Shown: positions 37,601 to 47,070, numbered from the stretch's first letter. The stretch: DNA of 64,000 nucleotides from Virgibacillus proomii (GCF_900162615.1 NZ_FUFN01000009.1:1086403-1150402), one strand, 5' to 3'. Notes: generated from the letters alone by a model not told the origin. Made by a program: numbers and translations.

Positions 37601-40053
37601 CGCTTCAATTGCTGATTTCCTTGGATAAAATCTTTCACTACTGCACTTTCCAAAGTTTTCAAATTATAGTTGACGCCTATATTCCAAGTAATTTCCTTTG
37701 TCACTGCATTATAGGAACCATATTTGAACCCATTATGTTGTGTGTAATCATCTGGTTTAAATATAGCTTCGGCATCTTTCTCCTTATTATTTCCTTCTTC
37801 ATCTGTCCAAGTCAGATATGCATGGTTAACAAAATGCTCTTCCTTATTTTCACGCTGCTCATAGTCAAACTTCGTTGTATAGGTTATCGTATGGGAATCA
37901 GTGATTGGTTTAAGAAATTCAATTTCAAATTGATCAGCTTCATTTTTAGTCAGTCTATAATCGATTCCTTTTTCCAATCCTGAAATCTTGAGTGATTCAG
38001 GAACAAGGGTTAGACCTTTATTGGTGAATATATCGTCTACAACGACATTGTTCATCTTTTGTTTATCGTGATTGAAGGAAACGGACCATTCCATTGTCTT
38101 ATCCTTGTAATTCGGTGTGCCATGACTTTTAAATAATATTACTTGGTCAATGGTTTGATTATCCGTTGTCTCATGATCGCCAGTATTTACAGTATTCGTA
38201 ATTGTTTCTTGGTCAAAAACCCGCTCTGAAGCTTTGGTTTTATACAAAATTTTGTACGCAGAAGAAATGTCTTCTGTAAACTGTAAATGAAAACCGGTTT
38301 GATCTCCTTGTTGTTTAGGAGTTACTGTATAATCGGTTCCTTTAACAATTTCTTCCGCACTCGTTTCTCCACCATTCTCATGAATCGTAATTTTTGATAC
38401 GACAAATGAATTTTCTATCAACTCTTGACTTCCATTAAAAAAATCTTTTAACAGCGCATCTTCTTTGGCGATGTTTTTCTCATTGTAATTATAACGAATT
38501 TCCCAAGTAATGACTTGATTCTCGCGATCGTAATGTGCAGCTCTTTTCTCTAAAGGCGCTCCTCTACCAACAGATACTGTAGCCTCAGCACTTTTATTCT
38601 CAAAGTCATTACCAGTTAACGACACTTTATTATTAAATTCAGCTTGATCATCATCGGTAATATCTGTAACGTATACTAAACGATAGGCTGAATGGATATC
38701 TTTATTAAATTTAATCGTGAAGTCTTCCCCATTCTCCGTTTTCCTAACTGTATATGCTGTAGATTCAACCTCATCACCAAGAGTCGCTTCTCCGTTTAAT
38801 TTTGTCTCTAAATGATACAATTTTATAGAGTCTTCTCTTAGAACTTGCCCTTTTTGGATCGGGTCAATTACCTTAGCATTACGTATTGTCTCTAACGTTT
38901 TGTTAAAATCTATCGTCCATTCAATTTCTTCGGCATTATAGGACCGATTTGGAACTCCTTGTTTCTCAACTGCCGGCCAACCAGGATTAAAATCTATTGG
39001 TATAGTAATAGCTTCCTTTCCTTCAATTGGCGTTATAATAACTTCTCTGTTTTCGGTAATAACCGTTTCTTCTTTTAATTGTGTCCAAATCTCGAAAGTT
39101 CCGTTTATATTAGAGTATTCTTCAATAAACTTTGTAAATTCAATCGTTGCCGTCCCATCTTTTTTTACAGATAAATAGCCGATCGTTTCTCCATTAAACT
39201 TCAATTCAACGCGCTCAAACTCAGAATAAATATCTAACTCTTCCGGCACCTGAAATGTAAAGGTGTCCCCGGCTTTATATCCATGTCTATTCGGTAATTC
39301 CCACCAATACTTTATTGAAATTATTGAGTCTTTTCCTGGTTTTGTTAAAGGTTCACCATTCACGTCTTGATAGGAAACCTCAGCATTAGTCAATATATTT
39401 TTAGTAATTTCATTTAATGAAGCAACTTTTTCTACTGCTATCTTCTCCGCCTGCAATTCCTTGTTACCTGCAGCAGATTTTGCTGCTTCTTCAGATGTTG
39501 AATTTTCATCATGCTTTACTTCCCCTTTTGGATCATTTGAATCTTCTTGTAAAACTTTTGTTGGTTTATCTGCTTTTTGAGCAGTAGTTGCTTTGTCAGC
39601 TTGCTGTTCATCGGCATTATTCTTATCTTGCATGCCCTGAGCAACTTCTACCATAAATGATCCGCTAGTGTTTGGGAATTGGCTAATTTCCTCTTTAAAG
39701 CGAATAGTTACCTTGTTGTCTGTATCTACAACGTAAGTTCCCACTTCTACTTCTTCTACCATCAATTTTCCTTCCTGCTTCTTTTTTATTTCAATAGCAG
39801 TAGGTATTGGCTGGGTATAAGCTATTTTAGGATCGACTGTTATGTCTTTGATTGACCAGTCCACCCTTACGTGTGTCGCTTTTTGTTTATTCTCTAGTTG
39901 AATGGAATCCCCTGATTCATCAATTAGCTCCATGTTTGTTACAATTTCATTGTCTATCTCTTGTGCATTGATCTGCATTGGAAACGCCAGACTACTAGAA
40001 ATTGTTTGCAATAAAAGGAAAATAATAAAAAGCACACTTAACTGCTTCTTCAA
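34627..40053 (-). CDS. LPQTG cell-wall-anchored adhesin with SpaA/Cna_B repeats
   Basis: About 1,808 residues. I prefer the TTG at 40051-40053, with AAAGGGG seven bases upstream; it yields a classic signal peptide (KKQLSVLF then a Leu/Ile stretch, cut near QINA). An acidic Ala/Lys-rich linker (~120-200) leads to a series of beta-sandwich adhesion domains to ~1060, each with WxI/V-D/N and AYxLxY patterns as in collagen-binding-type domains. Seven SpaA/Cna_B domains (~1063-1740) follow, each with VELxK (isopeptide Lys) and FxETKAP (Glu). The end is a Asn/Thr linker, LPQTG near 1774, a membrane segment and KRK. It should be displayed on the wall by the sortase at 25273-25869. Ligand unknown. Confidence 0.92.
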   Translation of the reverse strand: MKKQLSVLFIIFLLLQTISSSLAFPMQINAQEIDNEIVTNMELIDESGDSIQLENKQKATHVRVDWSIKDITVDPKIAYTQPIPTAIEIKKKQEGKLMVEEVEVGTYVVDTDNKVTIRFKEEISQFPNTSGSFMVEVAQGMQDKNNADEQQADKATTAQKADKPTKVLQEDSNDPKGEVKHDENSTSEEAAKSAAGNKELQAEKIAVEKVASLNEITKNILTNAEVSYQDVNGEPLTKPGKDSIISIKYWWELPNRHGYKAGDTFTFQVPEELDIYSEFERVELKFNGETIGYLSVKKDGTATIEFTKFIEEYSNINGTFEIWTQLKEETVITENREVIITPIEGKEAITIPIDFNPGWPAVEKQGVPNRSYNAEEIEWTIDFNKTLETIRNAKVIDPIQKGQVLREDSIKLYHLETKLNGEATLGDEVESTAYTVRKTENGEDFTIKFNKDIHSAYRLVYVTDITDDDQAEFNNKVSLTGNDFENKSAEATVSVGRGAPLEKRAAHYDRENQVITWEIRYNYNEKNIAKEDALLKDFFNGSQELIENSFVVSKITIHENGGETSAEEIVKGTDYTVTPKQQGDQTGFHLQFTEDISSAYKILYKTKASERVFDQETITNTVNTGDHETTDNQTIDQVILFKSHGTPNYKDKTMEWSVSFNHDKQKMNNVVVDDIFTNKGLTLVPESLKISGLEKGIDYRLTKNEADQFEIEFLKPITDSHTITYTTKFDYEQRENKEEHFVNHAYLTWTDEEGNNKEKDAEAIFKPDDYTQHNGFKYGSYNAVTKEITWNIGVNYNLKTLESAVVKDFIQGNQQLKRDSITVYEMELTGGANGIRLKEAVPGEDYSIKFIKNEKAEPGFQVSFEKEMKEAYLIEYKTSLDELELVAENYKNRATLYNGDKKETDLDASVSIPHGGKYTEKSGSQSGKIIDWKVNINFAQSNVSNATIVDNPSNNQALLENSFHLYATSVNEHGDVTKGEKLELGTDYTLELNQNPDSFILKFREEINEPYMLEYQSLILEKPGNSVSNSISFNGDNIDEVVNESKETIKVKYTNGMGEGTGEIGRLTVNKTDSKTGELLPGATFTLVDEESGVTIGTKTTGEGGKAVFDRLLYGDYTLIEDSAPDGYFIDKKQYTITINKPYEEGSAEKLGNQYTVTNSKLIHAVQLNKVDKETGKTLSGASFVLQKKNGDTYENINYVTTNAAGIIYKDGLEPGDYQFIETKAPNGYQLNTEPIPFTIGKKQTEVLTLTAENIKLGSVELTKLAEDGENQVLKDAEFRLEREDGSVVYPLLRTDENGKIFVSNLQPGKYQFIETKAPAYYLLNKEPIPFTIEPGKTKAVTVEAMNELILGKVELTKVDKDQEEVSLEGAVFNLLNEKDEVIQKNLTTNEEGKIVVENLKPGMYQFVETKAPDHYQLNATPIKFTIEKSKTEADVRVVKVQAENELIPGSVELVKVEEDNKDKTLEGAVFELQDAEGNTLQEGLTTNEAGKIVVEDLRPGKYQFVETKAPAHYQLDAKPIAFDVETSQKEILRLTAMNTLTTGKVELTKIDRNDQATKLEGAEFELQDAKGNILQEGLTTNEEGKIVVENLKPGMYQFVETKAPKHYQLDETPIKFTIEKSKMEADVRVVKVQVENELIPGSIELVKVDEDNKDKTLEGAVFELQDAEGNTLQEGLTTNEAGKIVVEDLRPGKYQFVETKAPTHYQLDKAPIPFTIEFSQKETLKLTVENTLIPDEPVSNDEKNNNGHTDTTHTNNDNKQNLDKPVQQFNDKLPQTGEEWLRYMIILGISLITFGGILILSKRKNIS
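34890..36010 (-). repeat. Recent 576-base tandem duplication within the adhesin gene
   Basis: The last four SpaA domains form two copies of a two-domain unit. The DNA around 34960-35170 recurs at 35536-35746, offset 576 bases (192 codons), nearly base for base. Domain pairs 4/6 (KPGMYQFVETKAP) and 5/7 (RPGKYQFVETKAP) match each other better than their neighbours. Confidence 0.8.
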
Positions 40054-40739
40054 TGTGCTACCCCTTTCCGAATATATATTAGTACCTTCATAGAGATTGG
40101 ATACAGCCCCTTTACACAGAGTTTTGAAAAGCATTTGAAAACAATTCTAAAATTAGTTTGTAATCCGCTTTTCTTATCCCTCTCTAACAACCCTCTATAT
40201 ACCCATATCCGTAAATATGATTTCAGTTTATAAATTAAAACTATTCTGATTTTAAAATAAACAGATTGGATATTTAGAACGAATGTATCTCCTTATTTAG
40301 ATAATCATTGGCTACTTTATACTATTTGAAATCCATCTAAATTATATTTGTAAACAAATACTGCTACAATCGAAAGTGCAAATATAATTTTTACTTTTCA
40401 ACCTCCTTTATTTTTAAAATTTTTCATCATATTAATCTTGTAACTGAAGCATTCTATACGCTTTTTATTTTTCTGCTTCACTTTGATCCTTTAGGAAGCT
40501 TACTTCAGCACATTCAACCATCGGCTGCGCAACATATAGAGCTACTAGTACATCTTTTGATGTCAGTTATGAAGGTTCTGTTGCTAGTTATTTTGTATAC
40601 AATATTCTTTTTAGGATGTTATGGACAGCCAGTTTTAAAAAAGGTAGGAATAAAATATATACATTGTAATATAATTTTGTATATATTTTCTTATCATCGA
40701 TATTGTACAAAATAGAACTATACAAAAACTATACATATA
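40054..40739. other. Adhesin upstream region
   Basis: Contains the ribosome site of the adhesin and AT-rich DNA. No other gene or clear operator was recognised. Confidence 0.4.
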
Positions 40740-40985
40740 ATACTTTGAGATAAAGTGATACTTCATTCAAGAAGTGCAAATACAGCTCCTTCTATTCGGG
40801 ATAAAGAAAACATGCCTCTAAAACAGAGGTATGCCGACACCTGTGCCGCAAGCCCTCTTTTAGTCGCCCTTCCTTTCGATTCGTGCCGATCTTGATTTAT
40901 CGTAGGAAGAAGATTGAAGTTTGCTAGCAACACGAACGTTTAAGCTAGACGAAGATACTTTTCAAAATAAGTTAGCGACAGTCGT
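40740..40985. repeat. Dispersed repeat modules D and B
   Basis: GATAAAGTGATACTTCATTC (module D core) precedes CATGCCTCTAAAACAGAGGT, GTGCCGCAAGCCCTCTTTTA and CCTTTCGATTCGTGCCGATC (module B), continuing to AAGCTAGACGAAGATACTTT, which is shared with 27480-27490 and 53970-53985. A 300-base spacer without a gene follows. Confidence 0.7.
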
Positions 40986-41240
40986 AGAAGTTATAGTTTT
41001 CTAAACAATAAAAAACAGCCTCAAAGCTATTGATTAGCTTCAACACTGTCTTTTTCATTTCAACGTTCTATGATTTTTCTCCGTATATCCACTAGCTTAC
41101 TTTTAAAGCGATACGTTCTTTTTCCATCAAGCGTAAATTCACGATAGCATGAAAACCAATTGTATTTTTATTTATTTTATACTTACTGTAGCACTACATT
41201 ACAGTACTTTATATGCCTAAATGAAGAATACAGCCATAAG

Positions 41241-41270
41241 GAAAAACTCCGTCAAAAACGGAGCTTTTCC
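41241..41270 (-). terminator. Terminator after the dehydrogenase gene
   Basis: GAAAAACTCCGTcaaaaACGGAGCTTTTCC: 7-base G/C-rich stem with flanking A and T runs, about 70 bases past the stop at 41340. Confidence 0.65.
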
Positions 41271-41339
41271 TTGTGCTATCTAGTTTTTAATAAAGCTAAC
41301 GACGAATCGCTTGTTAAATATCCTCTTAGCTAATATGTG

Positions 41340-42206
41340 TTAAGAGGATGTCCATGCACCACCATTGATATGAATCGCTTGTCCTGTCATATAAGATGCT
41401 TCATCTGATGCCAACATTACATACGGCCAAGCATGCTCAGAAGGCTGACCAGGCCGATTCATTAACGTATCCTGCCCAAAATTCTCCACTCCCTTTTCAT
41501 CAAAGGATGACGGTATAAGCGGTGTCCAAACAGGACCCGGAGCTACAGAATTAGCACGAATACCTTTATTAGCCAAGCTTTGGGCAATACTGCGAGTAAA
41601 CGCAGTTATCGCTCCTTTTGTAGCAGAGTAATCCATTAAGATAGGGTTGCCCCTATAGGCATTGATGGAAGACGTATTAATAATTGAATCCCCTGCGCTC
41701 ATACAGCGAACAGCAGCTTTTGTTAAATAAAATTGAGAGAAGAAGTTAACACGGAATACGTCCTCCATTTGCTCATCAGATATATCCAATACGTCCTCAC
41801 GAATAAATTGAATGGCTGCATTATTAACTAATATATTGATTTTACCGAATGCCTCCACTGTCTTTTCCACTAGGTCAATACAATGTGCAGCCTCTTTAAT
41901 ATCACCAGGAAGTAAGATACATTTTACTCCTTCAGCTTCTATGAGTTCCTTTGTTTTTTCCGCATCACGATGTTCATCCAAGTAAGAAATGGCTACATTA
42001 GCTCCTTCTTTTGCATACAAAATTGCCACCGCACGACCGATACCACTATCTCCACCAGTGATTAAGGCAACTTTTCCTTTTAATTTATTTGAGCCTTTAT
42101 AGTCTAAAGGTTGATGTGGGAAAGGGGTCATTTCTGATTCGAACCCTGGCTGGCGATTTTGTTGCTGACGAGGTGTACTCCCAATTTGCATGTCTTCAGG
42201 TTTCAT
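41340..42206 (-). CDS. SDR family oxidoreductase, general-stress-protein-39-like
   Basis: 288 residues. A hydrophilic N-terminal extension of ~42 residues rich in Gln/Pro precedes the Rossmann domain: TGGDSGIG (cofactor binding), NNAA, Ser in NTSSIN and YSATK (catalytic Tyr/Lys), ending INGGAW. The extended N-terminus is typical of the YdaD/YhxD/YhdF group in Bacillus, general stress proteins of unknown substrate. AGGAGG-like sequence (GGAGGTATTTTGAA) precedes the ATG. Monocistronic with its own terminator. Confidence 0.9.
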   Translation of the reverse strand: MKPEDMQIGSTPRQQQNRQPGFESEMTPFPHQPLDYKGSNKLKGKVALITGGDSGIGRAVAILYAKEGANVAISYLDEHRDAEKTKELIEAEGVKCILLPGDIKEAAHCIDLVEKTVEAFGKINILVNNAAIQFIREDVLDISDEQMEDVFRVNFFSQFYLTKAAVRCMSAGDSIINTSSINAYRGNPILMDYSATKGAITAFTRSIAQSLANKGIRANSVAPGPVWTPLIPSSFDEKGVENFGQDTLMNRPGQPSEHAWPYVMLASDEASYMTGQAIHINGGAWTSS

Positions 42207-42436
42207 TTCAAAATACCTCCTTCATTCAACTCTATAAGTAACATATTGTTCCATTCCACAATTGAAAAGAAAACAAACATAAGTTTATCCCAATACACAT
42301 GGAACTTATTTTACCTAACCTCAATGAAAATTATGTGTTAAAAATCCTCGTTCTTTATAATAGACAATAATGATGTGTCCTTTTTCCTGAACATAGATGG
42401 TATTATTAGTAAAAAAGTAACTAATAGTAAAAAAAT

Positions 42437-42790
42437 TCAATACTTGGTTGAAACATCGCGATGTATTGCTGCCGTAGTCCTTCTTGTCCTTAAAAAAGAA
42501 AAGCACTTTTTCTTCATGCGATGCCTATTCAAGCTGTTTTCCCGTCCTTGAAAAGGAAAAAACTTTTTCGTGCGATGTCTATTCAAGAAGCTTTCCTTGT
42601 CCTTGAAAAGGAAAATACTTTTCTGCGTGCGATGTATTGCTGCCGCAGCTTTCCTTGTCCTTGAAAAAGAAGAACGCTTTTTCTTCGTGCGATGTCTATT
42701 CAAGAAGCTTTCCTTGTCCTGTTGACCCGAACGAATCGGGCATTTAGGTGTCGTTATCTTCCCACTTGGATTTCAACAGTATTCTAAAAA
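42437..42790. repeat. Tandem module C array followed by half of module A
   Basis: Four to five units of about 60-70 bases with the core TGTCCTTGAAAAAGAA, CTTTTTCTTCGTGCGATGT and ATTGCTGCCG or CTATTCAAGAAGCTTTCC alternate from 42445 to 42722. Then CCGAACGAATCGGGCATTTA and GGTGTCGTTATCTTCCCACT begin module A, but the second arm is missing. The apparent minus-strand protein here (RHRTKKKRSSF-type repeats) is the translation of the array. Confidence 0.7.
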
Positions 42791-42791
42791 T

Positions 42792-43550
42792 CTATTTTTT
42801 TGCTACTGCTTCAAAAGTAATTGATTGATCTGCTTGCGTTGGATATTTTCCGTATTTATAATTAGTAGAGATTGTAATATCATTGAATCCTATTGTTTGT
42901 AAAATTAATTTTATTTCTTCTACTCCATACCAACGTAGTGGAAACCGCTCTAATTCAGTTTGTTGGAGTACACCGTTTCTCCACTTTTCATACCGATTAT
43001 GGGAAACGGTATACTGATGAATATAGTCTACTTGAGTTATTTTTGTTTCTAATGTAATGACATCTCCATTTTCACATTTCCATGTTTTGGTATGTGCTTT
43101 TCCTAATTCAATATCCGTTTGCAGAAAAATATCAAAAATAATTCGGCCTCCATCCGCTAAATGATGGTAAAAGTTCGTTAGCGCTTTTAGTGAATCATCT
43201 CTTTTATGTAGTAATAAAAAAGTACCTGATGCCAGTATAATCGCTTCGTATTTCTGATCGACTTGGAAATCCTGCATGGATGCTGTAAAAAGTTTTGGGT
43301 TCAGACCTCTTTTTCCACAATGATCACGACAAATAGTCAACATTTCAGAGGATACATCAAAACCTTCAACATCAAGACCGTTTTCTAGAAGCGGGATAAG
43401 CATGCGCCCTGTACCAACAGCAGGCTCAAGAATTTTTCCTGTACTAGTAGCAAGACGTTCCAAGTAAAACTCTATATCGCCGAAGGAATGACCTATCGGC
43501 TTATCCAAATCGTATACTTCTGATGATAGATTACTGTAATAACTAAACAT
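42792..43550 (-). CDS. Class I SAM-dependent methyltransferase
   Basis: 252 residues. Motif I LEPAVGTGRML (near 38), acidic end of strand 2 in VEGFDVSSEML, and ILASGTFLLL (motif III/IV region) define a seven-strand methyltransferase. The C-terminal half has no substrate hint I can read. Similar proteins in Bacillus are annotated as small-molecule methyltransferases without known substrate. Its stop touches the repeat block at 42790; GGAG precedes the ATG. Confidence 0.85.
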   Translation of the reverse strand: MFSYYSNLSSEVYDLDKPIGHSFGDIEFYLERLATSTGKILEPAVGTGRMLIPLLENGLDVEGFDVSSEMLTICRDHCGKRGLNPKLFTASMQDFQVDQKYEAIILASGTFLLLHKRDDSLKALTNFYHHLADGGRIIFDIFLQTDIELGKAHTKTWKCENGDVITLETKITQVDYIHQYTVSHNRYEKWRNGVLQQTELERFPLRWYGVEEIKLILQTIGFNDITISTNYKYGKYPTQADQSITFEAVAKK

Positions 43551-44106
43551 AGTTTAAATCTCCTTTGTAAGTAATTATTTCATATATCGACTTTCTAGTA
43601 ATTTGCAACAAATTCCAATATATTTATTTCAGAGCAAAAGCGAGAGCTCTTGAGCGCATGAACCAGACACAAAAGGGCAAACGCAAGTTAGCGGTGTACA
43701 AACGGCAGATCTCTAACGGGATAAAGGAAAACTACATTCAAGGAGTGCTGTTCCCCAAAAAAACGCGATGTATCGCTGTTGAAGTTTTTCCATAATCCTA
43801 TCTTCATGATCATTCATGTAAAATAGAAAAAAGCTGGTGTGTCTGCAAACCTTGAAAAGTTTAAACAGCCAAATTTCTATACTAAATATACAAAAAAATT
43901 TAAAACGTACTATTATTATATATAATTTTTAAATGAATAGATAACACTCATCATTTTTTATTTATGTTTGTTTAAGGATGCATCAATCGTAAGATAAAAT
44001 AATTAATGATACCATTTAGAAAAAAGGTTGCTGATATAATTGTGAAATTCCACACAACAACTCTGTTGATTTGATATAATTAATTAAAAGGCATGTAAGG
44101 GAGAGG
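43551..44106. other. Intergenic with dispersed repeat modules D and C
   Basis: 43690-43750 has GTACAAACGGCAGATCT and GATAAAGGAAAACTACATTC (module D), then GCGATGTATCGCTGTTGAAG (module C fragment). The rest is AT-rich with no gene. Confidence 0.55.
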
Positions 44107-44682
44107 ATGGCAATATCAAGTATATGTTTTATTCGCCATGGACAAACAGACTGGAACGAACAAGGCAGACTTCAAGGAAAAACGGATATTCCACTTAACG
44201 ATACAGGTAGAAAACAGGCTGAAGCTTGTGGCAATTTTTTAAATGCGACTGATTATGATTTCCTTATATGCAGTCCTTTACAACGTGCAAAAGAGACTGC
44301 TCAAATTATTAACCAACACTTAAATCTCCCGCTTATAAAAATGGGCGATTTTAAAGAACGTTCGTTTGGAGACGCTGAAGGTATGACAATAGAAGAAAGG
44401 CAAAAAGCGTATCCAAGCGGCAGCTTTCCAAACCAAGAAAAACGAGAGGAATTTAATCAGCGGGTTATGGCAGGACTGGAAAAGATTAATAAGAAATTTC
44501 CTAATAAGCGAATTTTATTAGTGGCTCACGGTGCTGTCATCAATGCTATATTAGCTGAAGTTTCCAATGGGAAAATTGGCTCAGGTAAAACAACACTAAT
44601 GAATGGATGTATTAGCAACATTCATTTCAAAGAAAAGACATGGGAGATACAAAACTATAACCAGGTAAGACACTTGAATTAA
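44107..44682 (+). CDS. Histidine phosphatase family protein (phosphoglycerate mutase-like)
   Basis: 191 residues. The catalytic RHGQTDWN (His near 10), SPLQRAKETA, and the second His in LLVAHGAV (near 139) are all present, with the phosphatase Glu in FKERSFGDAEG. Such PhoE/CobC-like enzymes remove phosphate from small molecules; the substrate cannot be told from sequence. AAGGGAG lies close to the ATG. It stands alone. Confidence 0.88.
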   Translation: MAISSICFIRHGQTDWNEQGRLQGKTDIPLNDTGRKQAEACGNFLNATDYDFLICSPLQRAKETAQIINQHLNLPLIKMGDFKERSFGDAEGMTIEERQKAYPSGSFPNQEKREEFNQRVMAGLEKINKKFPNKRILLVAHGAVINAILAEVSNGKIGSGKTTLMNGCISNIHFKEKTWEIQNYNQVRHLN

Positions 44683-45092
44683 GAACAAAACAATTTTTTA
44701 TGGGAAATAAGTTAACAAAAAACGCTGAAAGAAAAGCTAAAGATAAAACTGTAATTGTAGATGTAGATATTTGCAAAATTTGTATCATTAAAATAGTGGG
44801 AATTCCTGACTAGATTGGCTGAATATAAAAAACTGAGCAACAGCAATGGTGTTTACCTACTGCTCAGAGAGAAACAAATCTTGTTAGTTGCTCAGTGTAG
44901 GACATCCAATCGTTTAGACTTATATGTTTTATGGTTAAATGTTCCCCCGACATGAACGCGCTTTCAATTCTTTTTGATGTGTTCCTTATCTTATCAGCAT
45001 TCAGGCTTTTTTTCTTTTGCAGTTAGGTTATCATTGAAAAATCTTCAAACGCCTTTCGAATATAGGTAAATAAAATTGAAGGGGTTATTCCA
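44683..45092. other. Intergenic, stem-loop only
   Basis: CTGAGCA and TGCTCAG (44836-44873) can pair and a third GTTGCTCAG follows; possibly a terminator for the phosphatase gene. No gene seen. Confidence 0.4.
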
Positions 45093-45854
45093 TTAAAACG
45101 CCGCTGTCCAACCACCATCTGCCGTAATTACTGTCCCATTGATAAATGTTGAATCCTCTGTTGCTAAAAATAGAGCAACCGTAGCTATTTCCTCAGGCTT
45201 TCCCATACGTGGCATAACTGCTTGTCCTTTTTGTGTACGACCAGCTCCAAATTCGCTTATATGTTTCATGGTTAATCCAATATTTGTTTCTACTCCCCCT
45301 GGAGCGATAGCATTACAACGAATTCCCTCATCTGCATACATATAGCCAGTATTCTTTGTAAATCCAACTACCGCATGTTTAGATGCAGTATATGCCGCTC
45401 CTGCTTGTGCACCATTTAACCCACCGGTAGAAGCAATATTAATAATAACACCGTTTTGTTTTTCAAGAAAAATAGGTAATACTTTTCTAGTTGCTCGCAT
45501 AACAGAAGTAGTATTAATTAAGAAAATTCGTTCCCATTTCTCATCCTCTATTTCTCCGGCCGGTTCTATTCCATCCATAATACCTGCATTATTAACTAAG
45601 ATATCTAATGTGCCATATTCATGAATGGTTGTGTCAATTAAATGATCGATATCTTGTTTAATGGCTACATCGGTTTTTACAGCCTTTGCCTTTCCTCCCT
45701 TTTCAACAATGGATGACGCTACTACTTCTGCTCCTTCTAAATTAATATCAGATACAATGACACTTGCTCCTTCTTGGCCATAAAGTTCAGCAATCGCCTT
45801 TCCCATTCCAGAGGCTGCACCAGTAACAATTGCAACTTTACCTGTTAATTTCAT
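45093..45854 (-). CDS. SDR family oxidoreductase (glucose-dehydrogenase-like)
   Basis: 253 residues, classical SDR: TGAASGMG (residues 12-19), NNAG (near 90), Ser in NIASTGG, YTASK (catalytic Tyr/Lys near 155) and the C-terminal ITADGGW. NAD(P)-dependent with unknown substrate. It is divergent from the TetR gene at 46073 with 218 bases between, an arrangement in which the regulator usually controls the neighbour. AGAAGGTGAGAAGAT precedes the ATG. Confidence 0.9.
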   Translation of the reverse strand: MKLTGKVAIVTGAASGMGKAIAELYGQEGASVIVSDINLEGAEVVASSIVEKGGKAKAVKTDVAIKQDIDHLIDTTIHEYGTLDILVNNAGIMDGIEPAGEIEDEKWERIFLINTTSVMRATRKVLPIFLEKQNGVIINIASTGGLNGAQAGAAYTASKHAVVGFTKNTGYMYADEGIRCNAIAPGGVETNIGLTMKHISEFGAGRTQKGQAVMPRMGKPEEIATVALFLATEDSTFINGTVITADGGWTAAF

Positions 45855-46072
45855 ATCTTCTCACCTTTCTAGTTTATTGTGACCATCAACATACTTTAAT
45901 TGTATACCATAAGCATAATGTACTATAATAAACATATCAATATGCAAATAGGAGGTACTTTGTTGCTTAATCAACATTTGATATGGATTATGTTCAATAA
46001 CGTGGAATTTTTCATTGGTTCAGATAGACATAGAATAAAAAATTAGGGTTTCAACAGATAGGTGGTAGTTAG

Positions 46073-46687
46073 TTGATAAAGACAGACCGTCGAGTTCTAA
46101 AATCTAAACAAGCATTAAAATCTGCTTTCATTCAGTTAATGAATGAAAAAGAACTGCAACAAATAACTATTACTGATCTTGTGGATTTTGCCAATATAAA
46201 TCGAGGGACGTTTTATAAACACTATCAAACGAAAACCGAACTTTTTCATGAATTAGTTGAAGATATTTTATCTGATTTGGTTCATTCCTATAGAAGCCCA
46301 TACTTGAATAAAAAAACATTCACCCCCCTTGAAATGAAAGCCCCCACCATTCTAATTTTTAACCATATCAAGCGCTTTTCCGACTTCTATCAAACTATTT
46401 TACTAAATGAACATATCTTGCCGGGATTTCAAAATAAGCTTTGTTCTATTATTAAAGATCTATCCCTCAACGATTTACAAACTGTCCAAAAAACAAATTC
46501 GATTAACCAAGATTTGCAGGCTAGCTACCAAGCTCATGCCTTAGTAGGCTTAATCATAGAATGGGGGAGGAGTGATTTCAAATACTCTATGAATTATATG
46601 TCTGAACAATTAATAAAAATACTTTCAACTGTCCCCATCACTATGAAATATCATACTTCAAAAAATTCAAATGACAAATTTAAGTAG
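46073..46687 (+). CDS. TetR/AcrR family transcriptional regulator
   Basis: 204 residues. The N-terminal helix-turn-helix is clear: LKSAFIQLMNEKELQQITI, then DLVDFANINRGTFYKHYQTK. The ligand domain has the TetR_C pattern of DhaS-like Bacillus regulators. The start is TTG at 46073, with AGGTGG about seven bases upstream; no ATG fits. Divergent from the SDR gene, its probable target. No clean palindrome was found in 45855-46072. Confidence 0.85.
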   Translation: MIKTDRRVLKSKQALKSAFIQLMNEKELQQITITDLVDFANINRGTFYKHYQTKTELFHELVEDILSDLVHSYRSPYLNKKTFTPLEMKAPTILIFNHIKRFSDFYQTILLNEHILPGFQNKLCSIIKDLSLNDLQTVQKTNSINQDLQASYQAHALVGLIIEWGRSDFKYSMNYMSEQLIKILSTVPITMKYHTSKNSNDKFK

Positions 46688-46755
46688 ATTACTATTAACC
46701 AGATAGTCCAATACTTCCATTTTTTTCATCACTTTTAACATTGCATCCAGATCCT

Positions 46756-47070
46756 TTAGGACAAAGCTTTCAAACCTACTACTCCAATAATAATCAAAAT
46801 TAAACTGATAACGCGTAATTTATTGGTTGATTCACCAAAGAAAATCATATTCATTATTACAGCGCCAGCCGTACCAACTCCCATAAACACAGAATAAGAA
46901 ACACTTACAAGTAAATATGAGAAAGATGCATAAAGAAAGGCAAACGAAGCACCTAATCCACCTAGATACAATAAACCGCTGAGAATTGTCTTATTCTGGC
47001 TATATAACCGAAGACCTAGTACACCTAATATTTCAAACATCGAAGCACATGCAACAAAGAACCATCCCAT
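46756..47070 (-). CDS. Small multidrug resistance (SMR) efflux protein, YvdR-like
   Basis: 104 residues, four membrane helices. The first helix carries the essential Glu (ACASMFEILGVLGLR near residue 13). The second of a pair; its ATG overlaps the stop of the first SMR gene by one base. Paired SMR proteins such as YvdR/YvdS or YkkC/YkkD form heterodimeric pumps for cations or guanidinium-like compounds. TetR control is supported by the operator upstream of the pair. Confidence 0.9.
   Translation of the reverse strand: MGWFFVACASMFEILGVLGLRLYSQNKTILSGLLYLGGLGASFAFLYASFSYLLVSVSYSVFMGVGTAGAVIMNMIFFGESTNKLRVISLILIIIGVVGLKALS

Noticed and set aside
42437..42703. 88-residue Arg/Lys-rich repetitive protein
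   Set aside because: It is the translation of the tandem module C array and has no ribosome site.
42437..42722. CRISPR array
   Set aside because: Units of ~65 bases vary internally, there is no constant repeat with unique spacers, and no cas genes are present.
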